NCBI RefSeq assembly: GCF_001424385.1 | Contig: NZ_LMPO01000009.1 | Span: 515,628-579,627 of the forward strand | Reading direction: 5' to 3' | Length of the DNA stretch: 64,000 nt | DNA from: Curtobacterium sp. Leaf183 | GTDB taxonomy: Bacteria; Actinomycetota; Actinomycetes; Actinomycetales; Microbacteriaceae | Shown: positions 17,768 through 26,370 of the stretch, in pieces | How positions within the stretch are numbered: the stretch's first letter is position 1 | Layout of the letters: the number at the start of each line of letters is the position of its first letter | The notes under the pieces: generated by a model | Database searches by the model: none | Seen by the model: only the letters and a program-made list of their open reading frames with translations | Told to the model about the DNA's origin: nothing | Made by a program: the position numbers and the translations under genes

Positions 17768-18444
17768 GCGGGGACGACCTCGAGTGCATAGCCGACACCG
17801 CGCACCGTGCGGATCGACACGTCGGCACCGGCGGCGGACAGCTTCTTCCGGACGTAGCTGACGTACTGGTCGACGATCGTCGGATCGAAGTGCTCGGCAC
17901 TCCCCCAGACCTCCTGCAGCACCTCGGCCCGCGAGCGCGTCGCCGGGCTCCCCTGGATCAGGAAGCGCAGCAGCGAGAACTCCTTGACGCTCAGTGGCAG
18001 GTCGCGTCCGTCGACCGATGCACGCACGGCGACCACGTCGAGCCGCACCCGTCCGGCCGTCACGACGGTCGCGGTGCCCGCTGCACGACGACGCAGCTGC
18101 GCGCGGATCCGGGCGTTCAGCTCGGCGATCGCGAACGGCTTGGTCAGGTAGTCATCGGCGCCGGAGTCGAGCCCGAACACGCGGTCGTCGACGGCGTCGC
18201 GCGCGGTCACCAGGATCACGGGCAGGTCCTGCCCCATCTCGCGCAGCCGGCGGCACACCTCGAAGCCGGTCATCTCCGGCAGCATCACGTCGATGGCCGC
18301 CGCGTCGAACGCCTGCTCGCGGGCACGGAGGAGCGCCTCGACGCCGTCGGTCACGACCGTGACGGTGTGGCCCTCGCCGGTGAGCCCGCGCGCGACCAGG
18401 GCGCCCATCGCCGGGTCGTCCTCCACCACCAGGATCGCCGCCAT
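17764..18444 (-). CDS. OmpR/PhoB-type response regulator (two-component system 1)
   Basis: 226 residues. The receiver domain (3-115) has acidic residues E8-D10, phospho-acceptor Asp52 in AIDVMLPEM and switch Lys in LTKPFA. The C-terminal winged helix (about 130-224) has the KEFSLLRFL and IRTVRGVGY signatures. I chose the ATG of MAAILVVEDD; the frame is open further upstream without homology. It is co-transcribed with the kinase. The motif TTCGAAACCTCACAC stands about 34 bases upstream and may be its own binding site. Confidence 0.92.
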   Translation of the reverse strand: MAAILVVEDDPAMGALVARGLTGEGHTVTVVTDGVEALLRAREQAFDAAAIDVMLPEMTGFEVCRRLREMGQDLPVILVTARDAVDDRVFGLDSGADDYLTKPFAIAELNARIRAQLRRRAAGTATVVTAGRVRLDVVAVRASVDGRDLPLSVKEFSLLRFLIQGSPATRSRAEVLQEVWGSAEHFDPTIVDQYVSYVRKKLSAAGADVSIRTVRGVGYALEVVPA

Positions 18445-18477
18445 GCCCCCAGCCAACCAGCATCCAGCCCGCGCATC

Positions 18478-18491
18478 GTGTGAGGTTTCGA
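18478..18491 (-). promoter_or_regulatory. Shared 14-mer TCGAAACCTCACAC upstream of response regulator
   Basis: Read on the minus strand, it lies 34 bases before the response regulator ATG and, on the other side, 50 bases before the divergent membrane protein gene. The identical 14-mer occurs at 29782-29795, upstream of the lipoprotein gene of the second two-component locus. It is a candidate response regulator site or -35 element. Confidence 0.45.
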
Positions 18492-18540
18492 ACGACGCCG
18501 CGCGGGCACGGTGCGCGCCGGGCTGACTAACGTCCTCGCC

Positions 18541-18984
18541 ATGACTGTCCCCACCACCCGGTCCGACTCCCGCACCACGAGCACGCTCCCCGCCGGACCC
18601 CGGCGGGCCTTCGCGATCCTGGTCGGGCTGACCGTCCTGTTCGTCTTCCTGCAGTCGCTGACCGCCGGCGAGTTCATCTCCGACGGCCTGCCCGAGTCCG
18701 CAAAGGCGACCTGGACCGACGTCCACGGGCTCGTCGCCTACCCGATCATGGTCTTCGCCCTGGCCGCGGCCGTCGTCGCGTTCACCCGGCTCGGCACTGC
18801 CCGGCTCGCGGCCGTCGGCGCCGGTGCACTGTTCGTCCTGAGCGTCGTGCAGTGGCTGCTCGGCCACGCGATCACGACCCTCGGCTGGGACTGGGTGACG
18901 CCGTGGCACGTCGTGCTGGCGTTCGTCGTCTACGGCGTCGCGATCTGGCTGTCGGTCCGGACGGCGGCAATGCGGCGCGGCTGA
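18541..18984 (+). CDS. Small four-helix membrane protein
   Basis: 147 residues with four hydrophobic segments (about 22-40, 62-83, 89-107, 118-138); between the first two lies SAKATWTDVHGLVAY, with a histidine. The pattern resembles small DUF6220-type integral membrane proteins of Actinobacteria, but I do not recognise a function. The start at 18541 is supported by a TAACGT box at 18528-18533, 7 bases upstream, typical of a leaderless transcript. It is divergent from two-component system 1, so it may be one of its targets (inference). Confidence 0.7.
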   Translation: MTVPTTRSDSRTTSTLPAGPRRAFAILVGLTVLFVFLQSLTAGEFISDGLPESAKATWTDVHGLVAYPIMVFALAAAVVAFTRLGTARLAAVGAGALFVLSVVQWLLGHAITTLGWDWVTPWHVVLAFVVYGVAIWLSVRTAAMRRG

Positions 18985-19075
18985 GCACGCGGACGCCCCG
19001 GTGCTCACGCGGACGCCCCGGTGCTCGCGCGGACGGCCCCGGTCCGCACGCGGACGGCCCGGTCCGCACGCGCTT
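18983..19075. repeat. 20-bp tandem repeat array
   Basis: About four copies of a 20-21 base unit of the form CACGCGGACGCCCCGGTGCT, starting at the stop codon of the membrane protein gene; later copies drift (GGACGGCCCGGTCCG). The length suits neither an operator series nor a simple hairpin. Confidence 0.7.
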
Positions 19076-19080
19076 GGTGG

Positions 19081-19128
19081 CTCGGTGCAAGGTTGGTGCC
19101 TCGCACCGAGCCGTCAAGCTCGCACCGA
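19081..19128. repeat. Interspersed CTCGCACCG repeat with inverted arms
   Basis: The arms CTCGGTGC (19081-19088) and GCACCGAG (19103-19110) form a hairpin, followed by CCGTCAAGCTCGCACCGA (19111-19128), the third copy of the 18-mer seen at 13585 and 13629. It lies downstream of the convergent SDR and membrane protein genes. Confidence 0.6.
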
Positions 19129-19175
19129 AGACAAACCGCGCACGGTGCGCGGCCTGGAGGCGCGGCTCGCGTCCG

Positions 19176-19943
19176 TCAGACCACCGACCAGCCGCCGTCG
19201 CTCGGCAGGACGGCACCGTTGACGTTCGCCGAGTCGTCACTCAGCAGCCAGGTGATCGCGGCCGCGAGCTGCTCGGGCTGCGCCACCGGCGGGACGACGA
19301 CCTGCAGGAGCGGGCCGATCCGTCCGGCCGCGTACTCGCTGCGCATCGGCGCCTCGATGTTGGTCGCCACGGCACCCGGCGCCACGGCGTTCGCGCGGAT
19401 CCCCTGCGGCCCGTGGAAGAATGCGACGCTCTTGGTGAACCCGGCGATCGCGTGCTTCGACGCCGTGTACGCCACGCCGGCCGCCGACCCACGCAGGGCC
19501 GCTTCCGATGCCACGTTCACGACGGCGCCGCGCCCGGCAGCGATCATCACCGGCAGCACCGCCCGGGTCAGGCGCATCGGACCCGTGACGTTCACGCTGA
19601 ACACCCGGTCCCACGTGGCGTCGTCGACCTCGCTCGGCGGCAGGAACGCGTCCATGATCCCGGCGACGTTGGCCAGGCCGTCGATGCGGTCGCCCGCGGC
19701 AGCGAGCAACGCGTCGATCGTCTCGGTGCCGGTGACGTCCCCGACGACCGTCTCGACCGCGAGTCCGGCGGAGTCGACGAGCTCGGCACGCAGGGCGTCG
19801 AGTCGTTCGGCCACGACGTCCGTCGCGATCACACGGCCGCCCTCGTGCGCGATCCGGGCCGCCGTGGCGCGCCCGATGCCGGATCCTGCTCCGGTGACGA
19901 TGATGGTCCTGCCGGTGAAGCGTCCGGCGGTGGTGTCGGTCAT
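19176..19943 (-). CDS. SDR-family oxidoreductase
   Basis: 255-residue classical short-chain dehydrogenase/reductase. It has the NAD(P) loop VTGAGSGIG at about residues 16-24, DVTGT, the NVAG strand, catalytic Ser in NVASEAALRG, the Tyr/Lys pair in AYTASKHAIAG, and the C-terminal LLSDDSANVNGAVLPSDGG. An Asp at the end of beta-2 (VIATDVV) favours NAD(H). The ATG at 19943 has AGGAGG 5 bases upstream. It is divergent from a TetR regulator with a palindrome between them, so its expression is probably controlled by that repressor. The substrate is unknown. Confidence 0.9.
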   Translation of the reverse strand: MTDTTAGRFTGRTIIVTGAGSGIGRATAARIAHEGGRVIATDVVAERLDALRAELVDSAGLAVETVVGDVTGTETIDALLAAAGDRIDGLANVAGIMDAFLPPSEVDDATWDRVFSVNVTGPMRLTRAVLPVMIAAGRGAVVNVASEAALRGSAAGVAYTASKHAIAGFTKSVAFFHGPQGIRANAVAPGAVATNIEAPMRSEYAAGRIGPLLQVVVPPVAQPEQLAAAITWLLSDDSANVNGAVLPSDGGWSVV

Positions 19944-19989
19944 GGTGCCTCCTCGTCGAGCGGCGCGGTGTGCGCCGAACCCAGTTGTA

Positions 19990-20000
19990 GCACTCAGTGC
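19990..20000. promoter_or_regulatory. Palindrome GCACTCAGTGC, probable TetR operator
   Basis: Five-base arms GCACT/AGTGC around a central C, in the 69-base divergent region between the SDR gene and the TetR gene, 13 bases before the TetR start. Its position suggests autorepression and SDR control. The binding is inferred. Confidence 0.5.
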
Positions 20001-20012
20001 CGAAAGGAACCG

Positions 20013-20600
20013 ATGAGTCCGACGAGCGACCGTCCGACCGGGCGCCCGCGCACGATCGACCCCGGCGCGGTGTCCCTCACCGCGCTCCGGCTCTTCGATG
20101 ACGACGGCTTCGACGCCGTGTCGATGGACGACATCGCCGCGGCGGCCGGGATCAGTCGTCGGTCGCTGTTCCGCCTGTTCCCGAGCAAGTCCGCGCTGGT
20201 GTGGGGCGGACTCGACGAGTTCGCCGCACGCTTCACCGAGGCGCTGCAGCGCCGACCCGCCACCGAGGCGTCGGGAGTGGCACTGCGCACCGCCTACCTG
20301 GTCGGCGCGTCGTTCCCGGACGACACGCTCGAGGTGACGCGGCGCCGGCTGCGCGTCATCCGTGCGAACCCGTCCCTGGAACGCGGCGGCGAGGCGACGG
20401 TCACGTCCCTGACGGAGACGATCGTCCGCTTCGTCGCCGAACGGGAGGGACGACCGACGGACGACCTGGCGGTCACCGTCCGCGCACATGCGGTCGCCGC
20501 CGCGGCGAGCGCGGCGTTGACCTGGTGGGCGCTGCACGACGACACCGGCAGTCCGGCGCACGCCATGGAGCGCGCCTTCGACGTGCTGGCGATCGGCTGA
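20013..20600 (+). CDS. TetR/AcrR-family regulator
   Basis: 195 residues. The N-terminal TetR helix-turn-helix (about 17-63) includes SMDDIAAAAGISRRSLFRLFPSK. The LFPSKSALVWGGLDEF segment resembles the acyl-CoA-like ligand-binding or MftR-like branch, so a lipid or acyl ligand is possible. The remainder is the variable ligand-binding domain. The ATG has AAGGA 6 bases upstream. It is divergently transcribed from the SDR gene, which is its likely target. Confidence 0.88.
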   Translation: MSPTSDRPTGRPRTIDPGAVSLTALRLFDDDGFDAVSMDDIAAAAGISRRSLFRLFPSKSALVWGGLDEFAARFTEALQRRPATEASGVALRTAYLVGASFPDDTLEVTRRRLRVIRANPSLERGGEATVTSLTETIVRFVAEREGRPTDDLAVTVRAHAVAAAASAALTWWALHDDTGSPAHAMERAFDVLAIG

Positions 20601-20678
20601 GCCCGCTCGACACCGTGTGGCGGACGGGAGGCCCGTGGCGAGCCCGCACCGGACCACCCGTCGGTCGTGGACCCGGAT

Positions 20679-20712
20679 GGGAGGCCCGTGGCCAGCCAGC
20701 CACGGGCCTCCC
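20679..20712. terminator. Bidirectional hairpin of the GGAGGC family
   Basis: The arms GGGAGGCCCGTGGC and GCCACGGGCCTCCC (14 perfect pairs) flank the loop CAGCCA, between the convergent TetR and GNAT genes. A related single arm (GACGGGAGGCCCGTGGC) lies just upstream near 20625. Confidence 0.75.
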
Positions 20713-20723
20713 GTCCCCGGCGG

Positions 20724-21299
20724 TCAGCCGGCCGGGCCGCCCGTGGCGACCCACGAGCCGATCGGACGGTCGGGGACGTCCTCGTCCGTCTCCTCGGAGC
20801 CCGTGGCGACGAACCCACGCGCCCGGTAGTTCGCGAGGGCGGCGGGTCCGTCGAGCGAACAGGTGTGGACCCACACGCGCGACACCGCGGGGATCCCCGC
20901 GCGCTCAGGGAGGGTCCAGGCGGCCCGGACACCGTGTTCCAGCAGGCGTCCGCCGAGCCCGCGGCCGATCGCGGTCTCGGCGAGCCCGAAGTACCGGATC
21001 TCGACCGCTGTCCCACCGTCAGCCGGCTGGGGGTGCAGGTGGACGTACCCGAGCGGGTTGCCGTCGCCGTACAGGACCCAGAACTCGGTCGCCGCGGTGG
21101 CGAGTTCGTCGACCCACTGCTGCCGCGACCATCCCAGCCGGTCCGTCCAGTGCCATGGTCCGCCGACCAGGCCGTAGAGGAAGCGGGCGTACTCCGGTGA
21201 CACCCGTGCCGCCCGGTCGAGCCGGACGTCCTCGGGGAACGGGCGAGGGGCAGTCCGCGGCGGAGCGAGCATCTGCAGGGTCGTGGTGACGACCGTCAT
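20724..21299 (-). CDS. GNAT-family N-acetyltransferase
   Basis: 191 residues with the GNAT core: FWVLYGDGNPLGYVHLH (beta-3/4), YFGLAETAIGRGLGGRLLEHG as the acetyl-CoA pyrophosphate loop (Q/R-x-x-G-x-G/A type), and VHTCSLDGPAALANYRARGF at the C-terminal end. The protein acetylates an amino group from acetyl-CoA; the substrate is unknown. The ATG has GAGGAG 5 bases upstream. It lies 29 bases downstream of terC on the same strand and may be co-transcribed. Confidence 0.85.
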   Translation of the reverse strand: MTVVTTTLQMLAPPRTAPRPFPEDVRLDRAARVSPEYARFLYGLVGGPWHWTDRLGWSRQQWVDELATAATEFWVLYGDGNPLGYVHLHPQPADGGTAVEIRYFGLAETAIGRGLGGRLLEHGVRAAWTLPERAGIPAVSRVWVHTCSLDGPAALANYRARGFVATGSEETDEDVPDRPIGSWVATGGPAG

Positions 21300-21328
21300 C
21301 GGGACTCCTCGCGTTCCACGGGCACGGG

Positions 21329-22330
21329 TCAGTGGTCGGCCGACTGCCGTTCGGTCGATGACTCGTGGCGCATCCGCACCAGGCTGGCGAGGGTCGCGAG
21401 GCCGATCGACACGATGATCACGACCAGGGACGTCACCGTCGTGATCTCCGGTGCCCACTCGACCGGACGGCCGCCGTTGATGAACGGCAGCTCGTTCTCG
21501 TGCAGGGCGTGCAGCACGAGCTTGACCCCGATGAAGGCCAGGATCACCGCGATGCCGTACTTCAGGTAGACGAGCTTCTCGAGCAGGCCGCCGAGCAGGA
21601 AGTACAGCTGCCGCAGGCCCATGAGCGCGAAGACGTTGGCCGTGAACACGATGAAGGCGCTCTCGGTGATACCGAAGATCGCGGGGATCGAGTCGAGGGC
21701 GAAGAGCAGGTCGGTGGTCCCGATGGCGATCAGGACGACGATCATCGGCGTCAGGTGCCGGACGCCGTCCTGGGTCGTCCGGAGCTTGATGCCGTCGAAG
21801 GTGTCGGTGATCCGGACCCGGCGACGCAGCTGGCGGACGATGAAGCTGTCCTGCTGCTCGGCGTCGTCGTCGTGGTCCTCGCGCACCTGCTGGATCGCGG
21901 TGTACACCAGCCACGCGCCGAAGAGGTAGAAGATCCACGAGAAGTCCTCGATCAGCTGTGCGCCGAGCAGGATGAACACGCCCCGCAGCACCAGGGCGAT
22001 GATGATGCCCATCATCAGCACCGACTGCTGGATCTGCTTGGGCACCGAGAACCGCGCCATGATGATGACGAAGACGAACAGGTTGTCGATGCTCAGGCTG
22101 TACTCCGTCAGCCAGCCGGCGACGAACTGCCCGGCGGCGTCCCCACCCGCGACGACCAGCATCAGCACCGCGAACACCAGGGCGAGCCCGACGTAGAGGC
22201 CGACCCACAGGCCCGACTCCTTCACGGCCGGCACGTGCGAGCGTCGCGCGACGATGAGCAGGTCGGCGAGCAGGATCACGACGATCGCGATCATCGACCC
22301 GACTTCGAACACGACGGGCAGGTCAGGCAA
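21329..22330 (-). CDS. TerC-family integral membrane protein
   Basis: About 333 residues with eight or nine membrane helices. The family signatures LSIDNLFVF and FALDSIPAIFGI carry the conserved Asp residues thought to act in metal (for example Mn2+) handling or tellurium resistance. I favour a TTG start at 22330, because AGGAG lies 5 bases upstream of it; the GTG at 22336 has that AGGA directly abutting it, which is too close. A charged cytoplasmic loop with DHDDDAEQQD lies mid-protein. There is no tellurite operon nearby, so general metal homeostasis is more likely than tellurite resistance. Confidence 0.88.
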   Translation of the reverse strand: MPDLPVVFEVGSMIAIVVILLADLLIVARRSHVPAVKESGLWVGLYVGLALVFAVLMLVVAGGDAAGQFVAGWLTEYSLSIDNLFVFVIIMARFSVPKQIQQSVLMMGIIIALVLRGVFILLGAQLIEDFSWIFYLFGAWLVYTAIQQVREDHDDDAEQQDSFIVRQLRRRVRITDTFDGIKLRTTQDGVRHLTPMIVVLIAIGTTDLLFALDSIPAIFGITESAFIVFTANVFALMGLRQLYFLLGGLLEKLVYLKYGIAVILAFIGVKLVLHALHENELPFINGGRPVEWAPEITTVTSLVVIIVSIGLATLASLVRMRHESSTERQSADH

Positions 22331-22484
22331 GGGCACTCCTCGTTGCTGTGGGAATGTCCATCATGTCGTCGGCGGGGCCGTCGCGCGAACCGTCACGCGC
22401 GGACGGGATGGCGAGGGGTGTCCCGTCGGAGCACCTCTCGAGGGACCACCCCACGCTGCGTGCCGCCGACGTAGCGTCGAGGAC

Positions 22485-23234
22485 ATGCCGTCCGACACCT
22501 CCTCCACCACCGACCCGGAGTTCACCGCCTACACCAGCGCCTTCGCCGTCGAAGCCCTGCAGCGCGTGGCGCTGAGCGAGCACCACCGCCTGGTCGTCCG
22601 GCTGGGCGCGACCATCGCCGTCGGCGCGCAGACCGCCTTCCGAGCCGTCCTGACCACCGCCCTCGACGCGGGCATCACGCCCGTCGAGGTCAAGGAGGTC
22701 GTCTACCAGGCGGCTGCCTACGTCGGGTCAGCCCGCACCGGCGACTTCCTCGCCGTCACGAACACCGAGCTGTCCGCCCGCGGTGTCGCACTCCCGCTGC
22801 CCGGCCAGAGCACGACCGACCCGGCGTCACGGTCGGAGCGCGGGCTCGCGGTGCAGAAGGCGATCGTGGGCGGTGACCAGGTCGACGCACTGTACGACCG
22901 AGCGCCTGCCGACACCGTGCACTTCCCGCGGTTCCTGTCAGACAACTGCTTCGGCGACACCGTCGCCCGCAACGGACTCGACCTCCGCACGCGCGAGCTG
23001 CTGACGTTCGCGATGCTCGTCGCCCTCGGCGGCGCCGACGCGCAGGTCCGCGCGCACGTCGCCGGCAACCGCACCGTCGGCAACTCCCGTCGGGACCTGG
23101 TCGACGTCCTGACCGTGCTGGTGCAGGACATCGGGTACCCACGGACGCTCAACGGACTCGCGGTCGTCGAGGACGCCGCACCGGCCACCGGCGCAGAACA
23201 CGCCGATCCGCAGCACGAGCAGGAGGACGCATGA
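22485..23234 (+). CDS. Carboxymuconolactone decarboxylase family protein
   Basis: 249-residue protein with two CMD-like helical halves (about 28-105 and 145-235; LRTRELLTFAMLVALGG is the typical second-domain helix). No CxxC peroxidase pair is present, so it is not an AhpD-type peroxidase. The ATG follows a TAGCGT box, suggesting a leaderless start. The stop overlaps the cupin gene start (ATGA). CMD/cupin gene pairs are common in bacteria and probably act on the same small oxidised organic molecule; the reaction is not known here. Confidence 0.85.
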   Translation: MPSDTSSTTDPEFTAYTSAFAVEALQRVALSEHHRLVVRLGATIAVGAQTAFRAVLTTALDAGITPVEVKEVVYQAAAYVGSARTGDFLAVTNTELSARGVALPLPGQSTTDPASRSERGLAVQKAIVGGDQVDALYDRAPADTVHFPRFLSDNCFGDTVARNGLDLRTRELLTFAMLVALGGADAQVRAHVAGNRTVGNSRRDLVDVLTVLVQDIGYPRTLNGLAVVEDAAPATGAEHADPQHEQEDA

Positions 23235-23638
23235 ACATCGAACCCCGCACCCCCACCGTCAAGAACCCACCGGAACAGTTCGCCGGCGACGTCTGGGTCG
23301 ACGCCGTCGCCGCCCCGCACGGAGCCGACCAGCGCATGACCGTCGCCCTCGTGCGGTTCGCTCCGGGCGCCCGCACCGCCTGGCACTCGCACGCCCGTGG
23401 CCAGTACCTGCGCGTCACGCAGGGCACCGCCCGATTCGGGACCCGTGACGGTCAGGTCGTCGAGGTGCGCCCGGGGCAGACCCTGTACACGCCGCCGGGG
23501 CAGGAGCACTGGCACGCCGCCACCGAGGACGGGTTCATGGAACACCTGGCGATGCTCGAGCAGGGCGACGACCCGGCGGCCACGACGACGTGGAACGAGC
23601 ACGTCAGCGACGAGGACCTGCGCGGCTACGGCCGGTAG
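23231..23638 (+). CDS. Cupin-domain protein
   Basis: 135-residue single-domain cupin. Motif 1 is ARTAWHSHARGQYLRVTQG with the two metal-ligand His residues, and motif 2 is PPGQEHWHAA. Such small cupins bind Mn, Fe or Zn and act as isomerases, lyases or dioxygenase-like enzymes. It overlaps the CMD gene by 4 bases and is certainly co-translated with it. There is no signal peptide. Confidence 0.87.
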   Translation: MNIEPRTPTVKNPPEQFAGDVWVDAVAAPHGADQRMTVALVRFAPGARTAWHSHARGQYLRVTQGTARFGTRDGQVVEVRPGQTLYTPPGQEHWHAATEDGFMEHLAMLEQGDDPAATTTWNEHVSDEDLRGYGR

Positions 23639-23945
23639 TCCTGCCGCCGGCGGTGCGCGTCGTCGGCCTCGGCCCGTCGCTTCGCCTCGTCGCTGCGGGA
23701 AGACGCGAGCGTCACTTGCGACGACACCTGGTGCCCGTTCGGGTCGGGCACCAGATGCGCAGGCGGATCGCGACTGACCCGGGTGCCATCGTCCGCCCCC
23801 ACGAGGCGTCCGGTCCGTTCATTCGAGGATTCGAGTCCCGTTGCGAACACTGTGCGCACTTCTCCCAGCGCGACGGCGGAACGTTGGCTGCGGACGCGTC
23901 GCCACGGGGCACCTGGCGCGTCCCACCGCACGACGAGGAGCAGCC
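23639..23945. other. 307-base intergenic region upstream of katG
   Basis: I see no convincing gene in it on either strand; notably there is no furA-type regulator before katG. It holds the cupin hairpin at 23728-23754 and must hold the katG promoter. A short stretch around 23825-23845 resembles a tRNA T-arm but does not fold as one. Confidence 0.6.
23728..23754 (+). terminator. Hairpin after the CMD-cupin pair
   Basis: The arms CTGGTGCCCG and CGGGCACCAG (10 perfect pairs) flank a 7-base loop about 90 bases past the cupin stop. There is no T-run. Probable terminator. Confidence 0.5.
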
Positions 23946-26315
23946 GTGACCGAACACCGCACCGCCGAGACCAACGGGACCTCCACCGGAGGGTCCCCCG
24001 CCGACACGACCGACCCGGACGGGACGAACACCTGCAGTTTCCACATGGGGGGTGCACTGCCCGCGGGCGGTGACCACCAGGGCGGCACGTTCGGGCAGTC
24101 CCCGACCCTGTCCGACTGGTACCCGCAGCGACTCCGTGTCGAGCTGCTGCACCGCAACGGCATCGACGCCGACCCGCTCGGCGCCGACTTCGACTACGCC
24201 GCCGCCTTCGCGACGATCGACCTCGACGCGCTGAAGGCCGACATCAAGCAGCTGCTGACGACCTCGGTCGACTGGTGGCCGGCGGACTACGGCAACTACG
24301 GCCCGCAGATGATCCGGATGGCGTGGCACGCCGCGGGCACGTACCGCATCGCCGACGGCCGCGGTGGCGCGGGGACCGCGATGCAGCGGTTCGCACCGAT
24401 CGGCAGCTGGTGGGACAACGGCAACACCGACAAGTCCCGCCGGCTGCTGCAGCCGATCAAGCACAGGTACGGCAACGCGCTGAGCTGGGCGGACCTGATG
24501 GTCCTGACGGGCAACTGCTCGCTCGAGCTGATGGGCCTGCCGACGTACGGGTTCGGCGGGGGCCGGCTCGACGCCTGGGAGCCCGACGACGGCACCTGGT
24601 GGGGACCCGAGGTGTGGAACCCGCACGAGGCGCACCAGGGCGACGACATGGTCACGCGCGACGAGCGGTGGACCGGGCAGAACGGCGACGCGGACTACGA
24701 CCTGCAGAGTCCGCTCGCCGCGTCGCACCAGGCGCTCATCTACGTCAACCCCGAGGGCCCGTACGCGAACGGGGACCCGATGGGTTCGGCGCGCGACATC
24801 CGGATCACGTTCTCGCGGATGGCGATGAACGACGAGGAGACCGTCGCACTGATCGCCGGCGGCCACGCCTTCGGCAAGAGCCACGGGCAGGTCCCCGCGT
24901 CGGACATCGGCCCGTCGCCCGAGACCGCGCCGATCGAGTCGATGGGTCTCGGCTGGCACAACCCGGTCGGCACCGGCAACGCCGAGTACACCTCGACGAA
25001 CGGCATCGAGGGCAGCTGGACGCCGAACCCGACCCAGTGGGACAACGCCTACCTGGAGAACCTGTTCGCGTACGACTTCGAGCAGACGAAGAGCCCCGCG
25101 GGTGCCCTGCAGTGGACCCCGACGGACCCCGCCGCGCCGAAGACCCCGGACGCGCACGTGCCCGGGCAGATGAACCCGCTCATGATGATGACGTCGGACA
25201 TCGCGCTCAAGGTCGACCCGGCGTACCGCGAGGTCTGCGAACGGTTCCTGGCCGACTTCGACCTGTTCACGACGGCGTTCTCGAAGGCCTGGTACAAGCT
25301 GACCCACCGCGACATGGGCCCGAAGCACCGCTACCTGGGACCCGAGGTGACGATCGCCGACGACCTGCTCTGGCAGGACCCGCTCCCAGAGGCCGAGGGC
25401 GCCCCGCTCGACGACGCCGACGTGCAGGCGCTCAAGCAGGCCGTCCTGGCGTCCGGGCAGTCCGTGTCCGACCTGGTGTTCACCGCGTTCTCCGCAGCGT
25501 CGACCTACCGCGACAGCGACAAGCGCGGCGGGGCGAACGGCGGCCGCATCGCGCTGTCGCCGCAGAAGGACTGGGCGGTCAACCGGCGGACCGTCCCCGT
25601 GGTCGAGGCCCTGCGCGGCGTCCAGGCCGACTTCGCCCGCACGTCCAACAAGCACGTCTCACTGGCCGACCTGGTCGTGCTGGCCGGCTGCGCTGCGGTC
25701 GAGCAGGCAGCGCGAGCGGCGGGCTCCGACACGACGGTGCCGTTCACGCCCGGTCGCGTCGACACCACGCAGGAGCTGACGGACATCGAGATGTTCGAGT
25801 GGCTCCGCCCGGTCGCCGACGGGTTCCGGAACTTCGTGTCGGACCGCTTCGCCGAGTTCGCCCCCGGGGTCGCCCCCGAGGCCACGTTCCTGGACAAGGC
25901 GAACCTGATGACCCTGACCGCGCCGGAGTGGACCGTGCTGACCGGGGGCCTGCGGGTCCTCGGGGCGAACTGGGACGGTTCGGACGCGGGCGTGTTCACG
26001 GACCGCGTCGGTGTCCTCAGCACGGACTTCTTCGTGCACCTGACGGACACCGAGCTGGTCTGGACGACGACCGACGACACCGAGTCGACCTTCGCGGGCA
26101 CGGTCCAGGCCACCGGCGAACGACGCTTCACCGCGACGCGCAACGACCTGGTGTTCGGCTCGAACGCCCAGCTGCGCTCGGTCGTCGACGCCTACGCGGG
26201 CAGCGACGGGCAGCAGCGCTTCGTCGCCGACTTCGTCCGCGTCTGGGACAAGGTCATGATGCTCGACCGGTACGACGTCAAGGGGCACCGTCGGTACGGC
26301 CCGATGGCGGCCTGA
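23946..26315 (+). CDS. katG: Catalase-peroxidase KatG
   Basis: 789-residue bifunctional heme catalase-peroxidase that removes hydrogen peroxide in the cytoplasm. The distal site [13 protein letters not shown] puts the catalytic His near residue 128, with the Trp of the Met-Tyr-Trp cofactor just before. The proximal heme ligand is in [10 protein letters not shown] near residue 307. The second, heme-less domain (about 460-789) is complete. The N-terminus is about 40 residues longer than usual, so a later start is possible; the GTG at 23946 is preceded by GAGGAG. No Fur-type regulator is adjacent, unlike mycobacterial katG. Confidence 0.95.
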   Translation: MTEHRTAETNGTSTGGSPADTTDPDGTNTCSFHMGGALPAGGDHQGGTFGQSPTLSDWYPQRLRVELLHRNGIDADPLGADFDYAAAFATIDLDALKADIKQLLTTSVDWWPADYGNYGPQMIRMAWHAAGTYRIADGRGGAGTAMQRFAPIGSWWDNGNTDKSRRLLQPIKHRYGNALSWADLMVLTGNCSLELMGLPTYGFGGGRLDAWEPDDGTWWGPEVWNPHEAHQGDDMVTRDERWTGQNGDADYDLQSPLAASHQALIYVNPEGPYANGDPMGSARDIRITFSRMAMNDEETVALIAGGHAFGKSHGQVPASDIGPSPETAPIESMGLGWHNPVGTGNAEYTSTNGIEGSWTPNPTQWDNAYLENLFAYDFEQTKSPAGALQWTPTDPAAPKTPDAHVPGQMNPLMMMTSDIALKVDPAYREVCERFLADFDLFTTAFSKAWYKLTHRDMGPKHRYLGPEVTIADDLLWQDPLPEAEGAPLDDADVQALKQAVLASGQSVSDLVFTAFSAASTYRDSDKRGGANGGRIALSPQKDWAVNRRTVPVVEALRGVQADFARTSNKHVSLADLVVLAGCAAVEQAARAAGSDTTVPFTPGRVDTTQELTDIEMFEWLRPVADGFRNFVSDRFAEFAPGVAPEATFLDKANLMTLTAPEWTVLTGGLRVLGANWDGSDAGVFTDRVGVLSTDFFVHLTDTELVWTTTDDTESTFAGTVQATGERRFTATRNDLVFGSNAQLRSVVDAYAGSDGQQRFVADFVRVWDKVMMLDRYDVKGHRRYGPMAA

Positions 26316-26336
26316 GCCGCGATCACGGGTCGGACA

Positions 26337-26368
26337 GGAGGCCCGGTGCCAGCTGGCACCGGGCCTCC
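26337..26368. terminator. Perfect 32-base palindrome of the GGAGGC family
   Basis: It reads GGAGGCCCGGTGCCAG onward as a complete palindrome centred on AGCT, between the convergent katG and hydrolase genes and abutting the hydrolase stop. It can terminate both strands. Confidence 0.75.
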
Positions 26369-26370
26369 CG

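Noticed and set aside
23825-23850. tRNA gene or remnant before katG
   Set aside because: A T-loop-like TTCGAGTCCC is present, but the flanking T-stem does not pair and no other arm is found.
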